DNA from: Micromonospora arida | Lineage (GTDB): Bacteria > Actinomycetota > Actinomycetes > Mycobacteriales > Micromonosporaceae | Length of the DNA: 33,977 nt | Assembly (NCBI RefSeq): GCF_003857035.1 | Contig: NZ_QGSY01000070.1 | Coordinates: forward strand, 1-33,977 | Direction of reading: 5' to 3' | Shown here: one piece after another, positions 1-7,185 of the stretch | Layout: every line of letters starts with the position of its first letter | Numbering within the stretch: the first letter of the stretch is position 1 | Translations under genes and position numbers: made by a program | The notes under the pieces: generated by a model | Databases searched by the model: none | What the model saw: the letters and a program-made list of their open reading frames with translations, nothing else | Told to the model about the DNA's origin: nothing

Positions 1-39
1 GTGTTCGTCGGCAGCGTCAGATGGGTATAAGAGACACAG
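1..39 (+). other. Residual Nextera Read-1 adapter (non-genomic)
   Basis: From base 5 the sequence follows the Nextera Read-1 adapter plus mosaic end, with one substitution and a two-base insertion near its end. The same adapter appears inverted at the other end of the contig. It is a library artefact, so genomic sequence begins at about base 40. Confidence 0.93.
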
Positions 40-1422
40 GTGACCGTGCTGGAGCGCGAGCCGGTGCCCGGCGGGCGGGCCGGACGCCTCGGCGTGGACG
101 GCTACGAGTTCGACACCGGCCCGACCGTGCTCACCATGCCCGACCTGATCGCCGAGGCGCTCGGCGCGGTCGGCGAGGAGCTGCACGACTGGCTGGACCT
201 GACCCCGCTCGACCCCGCCTACCGGGCGTACTACCCGGACGGCTCGACCCTCGACGTGCTCACCGACACCACCCGCATGGCGGCCGAGATCTCCCGGGTC
301 TGCGGGCCCCGGGAGGCCGACGGCTACCTGCGGTTCGTCGAGTACGCGCGAGAGCTGTGGCGGTTGGAGCGCACCGACTTCATCGAGCGCAACCTGGACG
401 CGCCGACCGACCTGATCACCGGCAACCTGCTCAAGCTGCTCAGCGGCGGGGCCTTCCGGCGCCTCCAGACCAAGATCAACCAATTCTTCCGGGACCCGCG
501 TACCCAGCGGATCTTCTCCTTCCAGGCGATGTACGCCGGCCTCGCGCCGCACGACGCGCTGGCCATCTACGCGGTCATCGCGTACCTCGACTCGGTGGCC
601 GGGGTCTACTTCCCACGCGGCGGCATCCACGCGGTCTCCAGAGCGATGGCCGGCGCGGCCGAGAAGCACGGCGTGCAGATCCGGTACGACACCACGGTGA
701 CCCGGGTGGAGACCGTGAACGGCCGCGCCACCGGCGTAGTCACCGCCGACGGCGACCTGGTGCCGGCGGACGTGGTGGTGCTCAACCCCGACCTGCCGGT
801 CGCCTACCGGGACCTGCTCCCCGCCGCGCCGCAGCGCCGGCTCACCTACTCGCCGTCCTGCGTCGTTCTGCACGTCGGCTCCCGACAGGCCTATGCGAAG
901 ATCGCCCATCACAACATCCATTTCGGACGCGCGTGGAAGGGCACCTTCGATGAGGTCATCCGACGGGGTGAGCTGATGACCGATCCGTCGCTGCTGGTGA
1001 CCAACCCGAGCCGGACCGACCCCGCGGTGGCGCCGCCGGACCGACACACCTACTACGTGCTCGCCCCCGTGCCCAACCTGCACCGGGCGCCGTTCGAGTG
1101 GCGCGGCGACCTGACCCAGCGCTACACCGATCAACTGATCGGCACCCTGGAGGAGCGCGGCTACGTCGGCTTCGGCGCCGGGGTCGAGGTGCTCCGGGCG
1201 ATCACCCCCGCCGAGTGGGAGGAGCAGGGGATGGCCGCCGGCACCCCGTTCGCCGCCGCGCACACCCTCTTCCAGACCGGGCCGTTCCGCCCGTCCAACC
1301 TGCACCGCGACCTGTCGAACGTGGTCTTCGTCGGCTCCGGGACCCAACCCGGCGTCGGCGTACCGATGGTGCTCATCTCCGGCAAGCTCGCCGCCGGCCG
1401 GATCACCGGGGAAGGCCGATGA
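40..1422 (+). CDS. crtI: Phytoene desaturase CrtI, 5' end missing at contig end
   Basis: FAD-dependent desaturase of carotenoid synthesis, acting on phytoene made from geranylgeranyl diphosphate. The reading frame opens directly after the adapter with VTVLEREPVPGGRAGRL, which in this family lies just behind the N-terminal GxGxxG dinucleotide-binding loop. About 20-30 N-terminal residues are therefore missing, and the GTG at base 40 is an internal codon, not a start. About 460 residues remain of a family usually near 490-510. Supporting motifs are FDTGPTVLTMPD near the start and the C-terminal flavin-binding stretch GSGTQPGVGVPMVLISGK. The stop overlaps the idi start (ATGA), so the two are translationally coupled isoprenoid genes. 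Family assignment is strong; substrate and desaturation number cannot be read from sequence. Confidence 0.93.
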   Translation: MTVLEREPVPGGRAGRLGVDGYEFDTGPTVLTMPDLIAEALGAVGEELHDWLDLTPLDPAYRAYYPDGSTLDVLTDTTRMAAEISRVCGPREADGYLRFVEYARELWRLERTDFIERNLDAPTDLITGNLLKLLSGGAFRRLQTKINQFFRDPRTQRIFSFQAMYAGLAPHDALAIYAVIAYLDSVAGVYFPRGGIHAVSRAMAGAAEKHGVQIRYDTTVTRVETVNGRATGVVTADGDLVPADVVVLNPDLPVAYRDLLPAAPQRRLTYSPSCVVLHVGSRQAYAKIAHHNIHFGRAWKGTFDEVIRRGELMTDPSLLVTNPSRTDPAVAPPDRHTYYVLAPVPNLHRAPFEWRGDLTQRYTDQLIGTLEERGYVGFGAGVEVLRAITPAEWEEQGMAAGTPFAAAHTLFQTGPFRPSNLHRDLSNVVFVGSGTQPGVGVPMVLISGKLAAGRITGEGR

Positions 1423-2039
1423 GCAGTCGTGAGAAGCACCTCGTCGAGCTCGTCGACGAGTCCGGCAAGGCCCACGGCGAGACGACCGTCGCGGCGGCGC
1501 ACCAACCACCCGGTCAGCTGCACCGGGCCTTCTCGGTGTTGCTGGTGGACACGGACGGCCAGGTGCTGCTCCAACGCCGAGCCGCCGCCAAGACCCGGTT
1601 CCCGCTGCGCTGGGCCAACTCCTGCTGCGGCCACCCCCAGCCTGGCGAGTCGCTCGCCGAGGCGGCCAACCGACGACTGAGCGAGGAGTTGGGCGCGGGC
1701 CCGGTCGAGCTGACCGAAGTCGGCATCTACGTCTACTACGCCGAGGACCCGGCGACCGGTCGGGTCGAGTTCGAGTACGACCACGTACTGCGAGGCGAGT
1801 TCCTGCCCGGCGCTCCGCTACTGCCGGACCAGGACGAAGTGGCCGAGCTGCGGTGGGCCGACCCCACCGCGCTGGAGGCCGAGTTGAAGCTCGACCCCCG
1901 GTCGTACGCGCCCTGGCTGGGCGGGGTGGTGAACCGGCTGCTGCGCCCTGCGGAGTCCCGGTCGGGCGCAACCGGCCCGGCCATGACGCCGTCCGGATCG
2001 TCGGCGGATGACACGGCGGAGCGGTCGGGTGGTCGATGA
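1419..2039 (+). CDS. idi: Isopentenyl-diphosphate delta-isomerase, type I
   Basis: Interconverts isopentenyl and dimethylallyl diphosphate in the cytosol, supplying the carotenoid pathway. The 206-residue Nudix-fold protein shows the known type I active-site set: metal ligands His28 and His35 (HQPPGQLH), catalytic Cys70 and His72 in NSCCGHP, and Glu117/Glu119 in VEFEY. RRLSEELG is the Nudix-like helix. The ATG at 1419 overlaps the crtI stop by four bases, which fixes this start; a longer open frame further upstream would run deep into crtI and is unlikely. A disordered Ser/Gly-rich tail of about 30 residues follows the domain, and its last codons overlap the start of the next gene. Confidence 0.95.
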   Translation: MSSREKHLVELVDESGKAHGETTVAAAHQPPGQLHRAFSVLLVDTDGQVLLQRRAAAKTRFPLRWANSCCGHPQPGESLAEAANRRLSEELGAGPVELTEVGIYVYYAEDPATGRVEFEYDHVLRGEFLPGAPLLPDQDEVAELRWADPTALEAELKLDPRSYAPWLGGVVNRLLRPAESRSGATGPAMTPSGSSADDTAERSGGR

Positions 2040-2979
2040 GGCGCTGAGCGCGGGCGCGGTCGCACGTCGGTTGGGGGTCGCGGTGACGACCCTCCGCACC
2101 TGGCACCAGCGCTACGGGCTCGGGCCCAGCGAACACATCCCCGGTCACCATCGCCGGTACACATCCAGCGATCTGGCCCGTCTCGAGATCATGCGACGGC
2201 TCACCGCCGAGGGGGTGAGCCCCGCCGAGGCGGCCCGCTGGGCCCGCCAGGCACCGGACCCGATGCCCAACGGCGCCGGCACCGTCACCCCCGCTCACAT
2301 CCTCCCGACCGGCCGTGACGGCGGCGGCTCCATCCCGGTCGGCCGTGCTGGCCCGGCGGCCCGCGGGTTGGCCCGGGCAGCCATGCGATTGGACGCGGCG
2401 GCGATCAGCGAGACGATCGCGCACACCCTGGCCGCCAGCGGGGTCGTCGCCACCTGGGAGGGCCTGCTGCGCCCGGTGCTCAGCGGCATCGGCGAACGGC
2501 ACGCCGCCACCGCCGGCCTGATCGAGGTGGAGCACCTGATGTCACGCTGCGTCTCGGAGGCACTCGCGGCGGCCAGTCGGGCCAACGTTCCCACCGGGCC
2601 GGCCCGGATCCTGCTCTCCTGCGCCGACGAGGAACAGCACACGCTGCCGCTGGAGGCGTTGGCGGCGGCTCTCGCGGAGGCCGGTGTCAGCTACCGGATG
2701 CTCGGCGCCCGGGTGCCGGTGGCCGCTCTCGTCGAGGCGGTCAACCGGACCGGACCGGCCGCCGTTGTGCTCTGGTCGCACACCCGGGCCACCGCCGACC
2801 CGACCCAACTCAGCGCGCTGCTCGCTGCCCCCCGACGCCCGTTGCTGGTGCTCGCCGCCGGCCCCGGCTGGCGAGCCGACACGCTGCCCGCCGGTGTGGT
2901 GCGGCCGATCGACCTGGCCGAGGCGGTCTCGCTCTCCGCCGCCGTCCGCGACTCCCTGGACCAGTCGAGGCGTGATTGA
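2008..2979 (+). CDS. MerR-type regulator with B12-binding domain, LitR/CarH-like
   Basis: Probable transcription factor for the adjacent carotenoid genes; relatives (CarH, LitR) use adenosylcobalamin to sense light. Residues 13-80 form a MerR winged helix (SAGAVARRLGVAVTTLRTWH, then the HRRY wing motif). Residues 115-320 fit the cobalamin-binding helical bundle plus Rossmann-like domain. The lower axial ligand motif is kept as E209-x-H211, but the glycine after it is proline. In the helical bundle the family Wx9EH motif reads His165-x9-Glu175-His176, so the capping Trp is replaced. ATG 2008 gives a 32-base overlap with idi; GTG 2029 is an alternative start giving an 11-base overlap. The DNA-binding role is secure by family; light or B12 response is inference. 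Confidence 0.85.
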   Translation: MTRRSGRVVDEALSAGAVARRLGVAVTTLRTWHQRYGLGPSEHIPGHHRRYTSSDLARLEIMRRLTAEGVSPAEAARWARQAPDPMPNGAGTVTPAHILPTGRDGGGSIPVGRAGPAARGLARAAMRLDAAAISETIAHTLAASGVVATWEGLLRPVLSGIGERHAATAGLIEVEHLMSRCVSEALAAASRANVPTGPARILLSCADEEQHTLPLEALAAALAEAGVSYRMLGARVPVAALVEAVNRTGPAAVVLWSHTRATADPTQLSALLAAPRRPLLVLAAGPGWRADTLPAGVVRPIDLAEAVSLSAAVRDSLDQSRRD

Positions 2980-3054
2980 CCGCACTGTCGCCAAATCGCG
3001 GCGTGAACTACCGTCGGGCGGGTCCGCCTACCCCGACCCTCCGGGAGCGAGCAG

Positions 3055-3837
3055 ATGCAAGCCCGCGCCATCCTGGCGTCCGTCCTCGCCGTGGCGCTGG
3101 TCCTTTCCGGCTGTGCGCAGCCGGTTCGCACCATCGCACCCGCCGGCGCTCCACAGCCGGTGGAATCGACCACGCCGCCCACCCCGACACCGCACCCCAG
3201 CGTCACCAAGCCGGCCAAGCCGCCGCTGAGGCCGCTGCCGGCCAAGCTCCCCTCCGGGCTGGGGCGCAACACCGGTGTACGCCCGGTGGCCCTGACGTTC
3301 GACGACGGGCCCAGCCCGGCCTGGACACCCAAGGTGCTCGACCATCTGAAGGCCGCCAAGGTGACGGCGACCTTCTGCGTCGTCGGCCGCGAGGTGCAGC
3401 GTCACCCGGAGTTGGTCCGGCGGATCGTCCGGGAGGGACACCAGCTCTGCAACCACAGCTGGCGTCACGACCTCGATCTTGCCCGTCGACCTGTCGGCGA
3501 GATCCGTGCCGACCTGGACCGCACCAACAAGGCCATCCAGAAGGCCGCCCCCGGGGCGAAGGTGCCGTTCTACCGGCAGCCCGGCGGCCGATGGACGTCG
3601 GAGGTGCTCGGGGTGGCCAAGGACCTCGGCATGCGCCCGCTGCACTGGTCGGTCGACCCGCAGGACTGGGACAAGCCGACCGCGGCCACGATCGGCAAGC
3701 GAGTCCACGCCGCCACCCGGCCCGGTGCGATCGTTCTTCTTCACGACGGGGGCGGTAACCGGGCCGCGACACTCGCCGCCTGCCCGAAGTTGATCGCCGA
3801 CCTGAAGCAGCGTTTCGGCATCACCCGGCTCCGCTAG
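3055..3837 (+). CDS. Lipoprotein polysaccharide deacetylase (NodB domain, CE4)
   Basis: Exported metal-dependent deacetylase likely to act on peptidoglycan or another N-acetylated cell-surface glycan. Residues 1-20 are a lipoprotein signal with lipobox LSGC, followed by a Pro/Thr-rich spacer to about residue 75. The NodB domain holds TFDDGPSP (catalytic Asp and first metal Asp), HSWRH (metal His pair), YRQPGGRW, LHWSVDPQDW and ILLHDGG, so all CE4 motifs are visible. A GGGAGC ribosome site lies 8-9 bases before the ATG. At 260 residues it is a compact single-domain enzyme. The carotenoid genes upstream seem unrelated, and the tRNA cluster follows. The actual glycan substrate is not determinable here. 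Confidence 0.93.
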   Translation: MQARAILASVLAVALVLSGCAQPVRTIAPAGAPQPVESTTPPTPTPHPSVTKPAKPPLRPLPAKLPSGLGRNTGVRPVALTFDDGPSPAWTPKVLDHLKAAKVTATFCVVGREVQRHPELVRRIVREGHQLCNHSWRHDLDLARRPVGEIRADLDRTNKAIQKAAPGAKVPFYRQPGGRWTSEVLGVAKDLGMRPLHWSVDPQDWDKPTAATIGKRVHAATRPGAIVLLHDGGGNRAATLAACPKLIADLKQRFGITRLR

Positions 3838-3890
3838 AACCGCTCTGACCTGCGGTTATGGCCCGTCCGAAGCCCTTGCCGATACCGATT

Positions 3891-3919
3891 TTGTCGACCG
3901 ACGGAGCATCACGTATGCT
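3891..3919 (+). promoter_or_regulatory. Putative promoter of the tRNA-Glu/tRNA-Asp cluster
   Basis: TTGTCG and TATGCT separated by exactly 17 bases, about 72 bases before tRNA-Glu, fit a housekeeping sigma promoter. Confidence 0.45.
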
Positions 3920-3991
3920 TTCCAAGCCTCCGGCGGGGCCGGATGGGAGCAAGTCCGCTTGAAGTTGCGAATGTGCAATGATGGCGGGGCC

Positions 3992-4064
3992 GCCCTCATC
4001 GTCTAGCGGCCCAGGACGCCGCCCTTTCAAGGCGGTAGCACGGGTTCGAATCCCGTTGGGGGCA
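3992..4064 (+). tRNA. tRNA-Glu (anticodon TTC)
   Basis: A 73-base cloverleaf. Acceptor GCCCTCA pairs with TGGGGGC (one G-U), the anticodon loop is CTTTCAA, and the T arm is ACGGG-TTCGAAT-CCCGT, with discriminator A. CCA is not encoded. It shares the promoter at 3891 with tRNA-Asp. Confidence 0.96.
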
Positions 4065-4065
4065 C

Positions 4066-4112
4066 GACCGGCGCAAGCCGGAGCAAGGCAAGACCGGCGC
4101 AAGCCGGAGCAA
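4066..4112 (+). repeat. Tandem 21-bp repeat with 26-bp period between two tRNAs
   Basis: GACCGGCGCAAGCCGGAGCAA occurs at 4066-4086 and 4092-4112, separated by GGCAA. Each copy contains the small dyad CCGGC-GCAA-GCCGG, which can form a hairpin in the tRNA-Glu/tRNA-Asp spacer and may be a processing signal. That role is inference. Confidence 0.8.
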
Positions 4113-4121
4113 CACAAGCTA

Positions 4122-4195
4122 GGTCCTGTGGAGCAGTTGGAGTGCTCGCCGCCCTGTCAAGGCGGAGGTCGCGGGTTCAAGTCCCGTCAGGACCG
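4122..4195 (+). tRNA. tRNA-Asp (anticodon GTC)
   Basis: A 74-base cloverleaf. Acceptor GGTCCTG pairs with CAGGACC, the anticodon loop is CTGTCAA, the T arm is GCGGG-TTCAAGT-CCCGT and the discriminator is G. CCA is not encoded. A hairpin terminator follows. Confidence 0.96.
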
Positions 4196-4203
4196 CAGCG
4201 CTG

Positions 4204-4224
4204 ACGCCGCGCCCCGCGCGGCGT
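4204..4224 (+). terminator. Hairpin after tRNA-Asp
   Basis: A nine-bp perfect stem ACGCCGCGC/GCGCGGCGT with a three-base loop; there is no strong U-tract. It probably ends the Glu-Asp transcript. Confidence 0.6.
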
Positions 4225-4294
4225 TCTGCGTATCGGAGCAGGTCGCCTTGCCGCCGGTTCGTCCGGTTGCCGGGTAACATGAGCCGAGCGACAC

Positions 4295-4368
4295 GGCCAG
4301 GTAGCTCAGTTGGTACGAGCGTCCGACTGAAAATCGGAAGGTCGGCGGTTCGACCCCGCCCCTGGCCA
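4295..4368 (+). tRNA. tRNA-Phe (anticodon GAA), island integration target
   Basis: A 74-base cloverleaf. Acceptor GGCCAGG pairs with CCTGGCC, the anticodon loop is CTGAAAA and the T arm is GGCGG-TTCGACC-CCGCC. The gene is intact, but its last 44 bases belong to the 64-bp direct repeat, so its 3' part was supplied by the integrated island. A weak TAACAT at 4275 may be its -10. Confidence 0.96.
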
Positions 4369-4388
4369 CATAGCCTTTCGCCGGGCTA
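4325..4388 (+). repeat. attL: 64-bp direct repeat in tRNA-Phe
   Basis: Identical base for base to 9699-9762. It runs from the tRNA-Phe anticodon arm through the 3' end and 20 bp of flank, ending in the short dyad TAGCC...GGCTA. This is the classic crossover footprint of a tyrosine integrase at a tRNA 3' end. Confidence 0.93.
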
Positions 4389-4391
4389 TTA

Positions 4392-4428
4392 GGGCGGTGA
4401 CCAGCGGAAACGCGGTCGCCGCCCTTTT
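4392..4428 (+). terminator. Island-borne terminator behind tRNA-Phe
   Basis: Eleven-bp stem GGGCGGTGACC/GGTCGCCGCCC (one G-U) around AGCGGAAACGC, itself a GCG-GAAA-CGC tetraloop hairpin, followed by TTTT. The same loop occurs in the terminator at 9767-9807. Confidence 0.85.
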
Positions 4429-4478
4429 GTTCAGCCGCCGCATCCATCGATGGCAGTTCTCGCGACCGCGAGCCCCTC

Positions 4479-4505
4479 GTGAGCCCATGGGCTCACGTAC
4501 GTGAG
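4479..4505. repeat. Island left-end palindromes
   Basis: GTGAGCCCATGGGCTCAC (4479-4496) is a perfect 18-bp palindrome overlapped by CTCACGTACGTGAG (4492-4505). Together they give three alternating GTGAG/CTCAC half-sites. The 18-bp part recurs with one change at 9576-9593 near the other end of the island. Confidence 0.8.
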
Positions 4506-4560
4506 GGACACCCCGCCGATCTAACTGACAGTGACAGGCAGAGACCCGTCGGCTACTGTT

Positions 4561-4570
4561 TACATTTGTA
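4561..4570. promoter_or_regulatory. Candidate operator TACATTTGTA before RHH gene
   Basis: An AT-rich dyad TACA-TT-TGTA lies 86 bases before the ribbon-helix-helix gene. Autoregulation by that protein, or control by a BlaI-type repressor (similar TACA/TGTA sites), is possible. No experimental support is visible. Confidence 0.3.
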
Positions 4571-4655
4571 GACTGGATTGGCATGTGAGGGGCATCACCA
4601 TCGGCAAAAGACGTGGCCGCTACCCGACGCCCAACCGGAGTGGACAGGGGCGACC

Positions 4656-4952
4656 GTGAATCGTGATGAAGCCGTCCGGGCAGCACAAGAACCCGTCGAC
4701 TGGTCGGGCGCAGAGGTGGAGACCACGCCCCGCAAGGTGACCATGGTCTACTCAACCCGTCTCCCCGACGACCTCTCGCGATGGTTGGTAGAGGAAGCGA
4801 GCCGTCGAGGCACCAACCCCTCAGTGATGCTGCGGGAGTTGGTCGCTGACGGAAAGCGCGCCGCGGCCGCAGACAGGATGGTCACCGTCCGCCTGTCGGA
4901 CCTACATCGAGCGATCAACGATGCCACGGACGGAACGGCGTGTGACCGCTAG
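4656..4952 (+). CDS. Ribbon-helix-helix DNA-binding protein
   Basis: A 98-residue protein with a C-terminal-half RHH (CopG/MetJ-like) domain. KVTMVYSTRLPDDLSRWLVE gives the beta strand plus helix A, and SRRGTNPSVMLRELVADGKRA gives the turn and helix B. The GTG at 4656 is chosen because AGGGG lies five bases upstream and the protein then starts VNRDEAVRAAQ; an in-frame ATG at 4578 lacks a ribosome site. RHH proteins act as antitoxins or as autoregulators of mobile elements. No toxin gene follows directly, so a role as island regulator is the better guess. It is the first gene inside attL and reads towards the ABC-3C genes. Confidence 0.72.
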   Translation: MNRDEAVRAAQEPVDWSGAEVETTPRKVTMVYSTRLPDDLSRWLVEEASRRGTNPSVMLRELVADGKRAAAADRMVTVRLSDLHRAINDATDGTACDR

Positions 4953-5038
4953 AGCCTCCTCGGACCATCGGAGCTTCGCATCCCCCGGCCACGCCCTGCG
5001 CTGTCCGTAGACCGCAGGCACCTGGCACCCTCCGACAT

Positions 5039-5287
5039 GTGAGTCCGATCGTGCGCGTCCTTGTGGCACACGTCGTCCGTGGCCTGCTGCCTTACCCCGA
5101 CCCGGTCCGACGATGGCGCGTGCGCAAGGCGGCCCGCCGCCTAGTGACTTGTGAACCATGGCCAGCAGATGATGCAACCACCGGAGAGACGCGGCACAGC
5201 TCGCCTTGCTACGTCTGCTTGCTACGTCTGCTCTGGCTTCAAAAAGAGGGCTGTCTCGCTAACGGTGTTTCCGGCGATCTTGGTTAG
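5039..5287 (+). CDS. Possible small island protein, truncated by IS remnant
   Basis: I do not recognise this 82-residue frame. Its first half is Arg/Val-rich (VRVLVAHVVRGLLPYPDP) and has C/G-rich third codon positions, as expected for real coding sequence here. Its second half loses that bias and runs into the terminal sequence of the IS256-type remnant at about 5240, so the original gene was probably longer or ended differently. There is no convincing ribosome site; GTG 5039 or GTG 5051 could start it. It may be a small transfer-element protein interrupted by the insertion. Treat as tentative. Confidence 0.28.
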   Translation: MSPIVRVLVAHVVRGLLPYPDPVRRWRVRKAARRLVTCEPWPADDATTGETRHSSPCYVCLLRLLWLQKEGCLANGVSGDLG

Positions 5288-5500
5288 TAGGTTTTCAGCA
5301 GCGGGGAAGCGGTCGCTGATGGTGATGGCGAAGGCGTTCAGGGCGGGTGTCCAGCGCATCGTCCATCGGGTTCTGCCTGTTCCGGTGGGGTCCAGGGATC
5401 GGGTCACCAGGCACAGACACTTCAACGCGGCCTGCTCGTTGGGGAAGTGCCGCGGACCTTGACGGCCCGCCGGTAGCGGGCGTTCAACGACTCGAGCCAA
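5222..5500 (-). pseudogene. IS256 (Mutator)-family transposase, C-terminal remnant
   Basis: The minus strand encodes the typical C-terminus of IS256-family transposases: LESLNARYRRAV in one frame, then FPNEQAALKCLCLVTRSLDP and RWTMRWTPALNAFAITISD in another. The two parts are joined by a one-base deletion near 5449 (GGCAC where GGCCAC is expected). Homology stops just before LESLNAR, so only about the last 80 codons remain, and the catalytic DDE core is gone. The outer end, GGGCTGTCTCGCTAACGGTG at 5247, looks like an IS terminus. It is inactive and marks older rearrangement of the island. Confidence 0.8.
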
Positions 5501-6008
5501 GGACGACCCCCGAGAGGTACGTGAGGCCCGGGTCCGGGCTCTGTTCGACAAGGCCGTCAACCCAGACCTACCCCTCGACGCGCTAAGGCCTGTAACGACC
5601 ACTTGGTTCAAAGGGCCGTCGATAGCTGGTCAGATGCCGAGGGGCCCAGTTCTGGAGCTTCCTGAAACTTTGGCCAGCCGAGCAACGCGGTTGCGACTGG
5701 TCCGGTAGGCACGCCGGATGCGCGGCTGTCCCGGCTGAGGGTGGATGGCGGACGCGCTGTAGACCGCTACAGCTCAGATCGGCTGCTGCACTGCTGCTGC
5801 CCGCCATGCCAGTCGCAACCCTGCGTACGCCGCCCACAGCCCCATACGGCCGTTCGGGCCGATGCTGCCGCCGTCTGGGCACACGCGCAGACCAGCTGGA
5901 CCTCATTGCAGAGCGAAGCGCTGACCAGCTTTTGCCACAGCCTCCAATATCGACAATCGACGGACTTTGGATATCGCGCCCGCTCTATCCGCCCGGTAGC
6001 CTGCAGGG
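5501..6008. other. Non-coding or decayed stretch before the ABC-3C genes
   Basis: No convincing gene. A plus-strand frame at about 5500-5710 (containing REVREARVRALFDKAV) has coding-like residues but no start and no family I recognise; it may be a remnant. Base composition is mixed. The promoter of the ABC-3C operon should lie in the last 100 bases. TAGCCT at 5997-6002 ends six bases before the ATG, compatible with a leaderless start, but no clear -35 is seen. Confidence 0.4.
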
Positions 6009-6962
6009 ATGGGGTACCCGTACGAGGATCTGGACGACAGCCAGTTCGAACGACTGGTGGTGCAGTGCATGCGGGTACTCTTCGGCGACGGAGTCCAATC
6101 TTTCGCCGCCGGACGCGATGGCGGCCGAGACGCACGCTTCGATGGCACTGCCGCCAAGTTCCCCAGCACGGCTGCGCCTTGGACTCGAATTACCATCGGC
6201 CAGGCGAAGCATACGAACGCTATCAACGCTCACTTTAGTGACCTTGACTTCAGTGGTGACGCCGAAAGCTCAGTACTTTCGGAAGAGATTCCACGAATTC
6301 GCAAGCTGGTAGACAACGACGAGATACACAACTATATCTTGTTTAGCAATAGACGGTTGGGTGGCGTGACTCATCCTCACATCATCGCCCGGCTGGCCAA
6401 GGAAACGAGCCTGCACAAGAGCCAAATATTCCTCGCCGGAGTCGAGTATATGGATGACATGCTGCATGCCTATCCAGATATTATCCGTCGAGCGCGTATC
6501 GATCCGGTCGATGGCCCCCTCCTCGTCTCGAGTTATGAGTTAGCCGAAGTCATCCTCGGGATCGCGAAGGGGATCAACGCGTCACCACCCCTCGAAGACG
6601 CCCCAGTGGTGGACCGCGTGACCTACGACGAGAAGAACCGCATTAACGGCATGACGCCGGAGTTCGCGCAGCACCTCAAGAAGCTTTACCTTTCCGAGAC
6701 GCATGGGATTAGCCGCTTCCTGGCTAACCCCGCCAACATCGATACTCTACGACTATATGAAGGCGCAGTTGAAGAGTTTCAGCTCAAGATAGTTGCAAGC
6801 CGGAAAGACTATCAGTCTTTTGATAAGGTATTCCACTACTTGGTCGACTTTCTCTTCAAACGAGATGGGGTGCTATCGAGATATAAGCGACTGACACGGG
6901 CAATGATCTTTTACATGTACTGGCATTGCGACATCGGGGAAACGCCAGATGCTCAGGCCTAA
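6009..6962 (+). CDS. ABC-3C effector: PD-(D/E)xK nuclease with ABC-3C C-terminal domain
   Basis: Predicted DNA-cleaving effector of an ABC-three-component conflict system. Residues 8-70 match an Mrr-like restriction endonuclease fold: FERLVVQCM helix, then GRDGGRDARF with Asp41, then IGQAKHTN giving the Q65-x-K67 variant of the D...(E/Q)xK core. Residues about 210-317 form an all-helical C-terminal domain ending in FYMYWHCDIGE, which I recall as the signature of one ABC-3C C-terminal domain class (CTD10-like; the number is not certain). The middle-component gene starts 14 bases before its stop. A/T-rich codons contrast with the flanks. ATG 6009 fits family N-termini although no spaced ribosome site is visible. 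The catalytic role is inference from motifs. Confidence 0.85.
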   Translation: MGYPYEDLDDSQFERLVVQCMRVLFGDGVQSFAAGRDGGRDARFDGTAAKFPSTAAPWTRITIGQAKHTNAINAHFSDLDFSGDAESSVLSEEIPRIRKLVDNDEIHNYILFSNRRLGGVTHPHIIARLAKETSLHKSQIFLAGVEYMDDMLHAYPDIIRRARIDPVDGPLLVSSYELAEVILGIAKGINASPPLEDAPVVDRVTYDEKNRINGMTPEFAQHLKKLYLSETHGISRFLANPANIDTLRLYEGAVEEFQLKIVASRKDYQSFDKVFHYLVDFLFKRDGVLSRYKRLTRAMIFYMYWHCDIGETPDAQA

Positions 6963-7185
6963 TAAGCACTCTCACCCGGACCAAACCGTCTTGGCCGCCT
7001 CGACGGTGCTGCTTGCTGAGTTGAGACGCAAGCGGGCGATACCCTATGCTGATCTACGGACGGCTCTGGACAAAGCGTCGCGCGGTTCCGATTATCTCTT
7101 CACGCCCGCGGTGAGTCTCCTGTACTTGCTCGGCTTAGTGGAGTATCGCCCCACTGCCGACCTCTTTGAGTATGCGGGGAAGTGA
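6949..7185 (+). CDS. ABC-3C middle component (MC6-like small wHTH protein)
   Basis: A 78-residue protein between effector and ATPase, the position of the middle component in ABC-three-component systems. MLRPNKHSHPDQTVLAAS and the end VSLLYLLGLVEYRP match my memory of the MC6 class (N-terminal LPxKH...P...L, C-terminal F..A.DLLY.LG.V). It is predicted to be a small winged helix linking the nuclease to the ATPase. It overlaps the nuclease stop by 14 bases and the next start by one base (TGATG), so stoichiometric coupled translation is likely. Class number is by recall; the middle-component role is well supported by size and position. Confidence 0.85.
   Translation: MLRPNKHSHPDQTVLAASTVLLAELRRKRAIPYADLRTALDKASRGSDYLFTPAVSLLYLLGLVEYRPTADLFEYAGK

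Noticed and set aside
4187..4447. Minus-strand frame over tRNA-Phe encoding VARGGVEPPTFRFSV
   Set aside because: This is the well-known spurious translation of the tRNA-Phe antisense strand; the same text appears at attR (9602-9838).
4656..5287. Toxin-antitoxin pair made of the RHH protein and the next small frame
   Set aside because: The second frame is 87 bases away, lacks toxin features and is cut by an IS remnant, so no pair can be supported.
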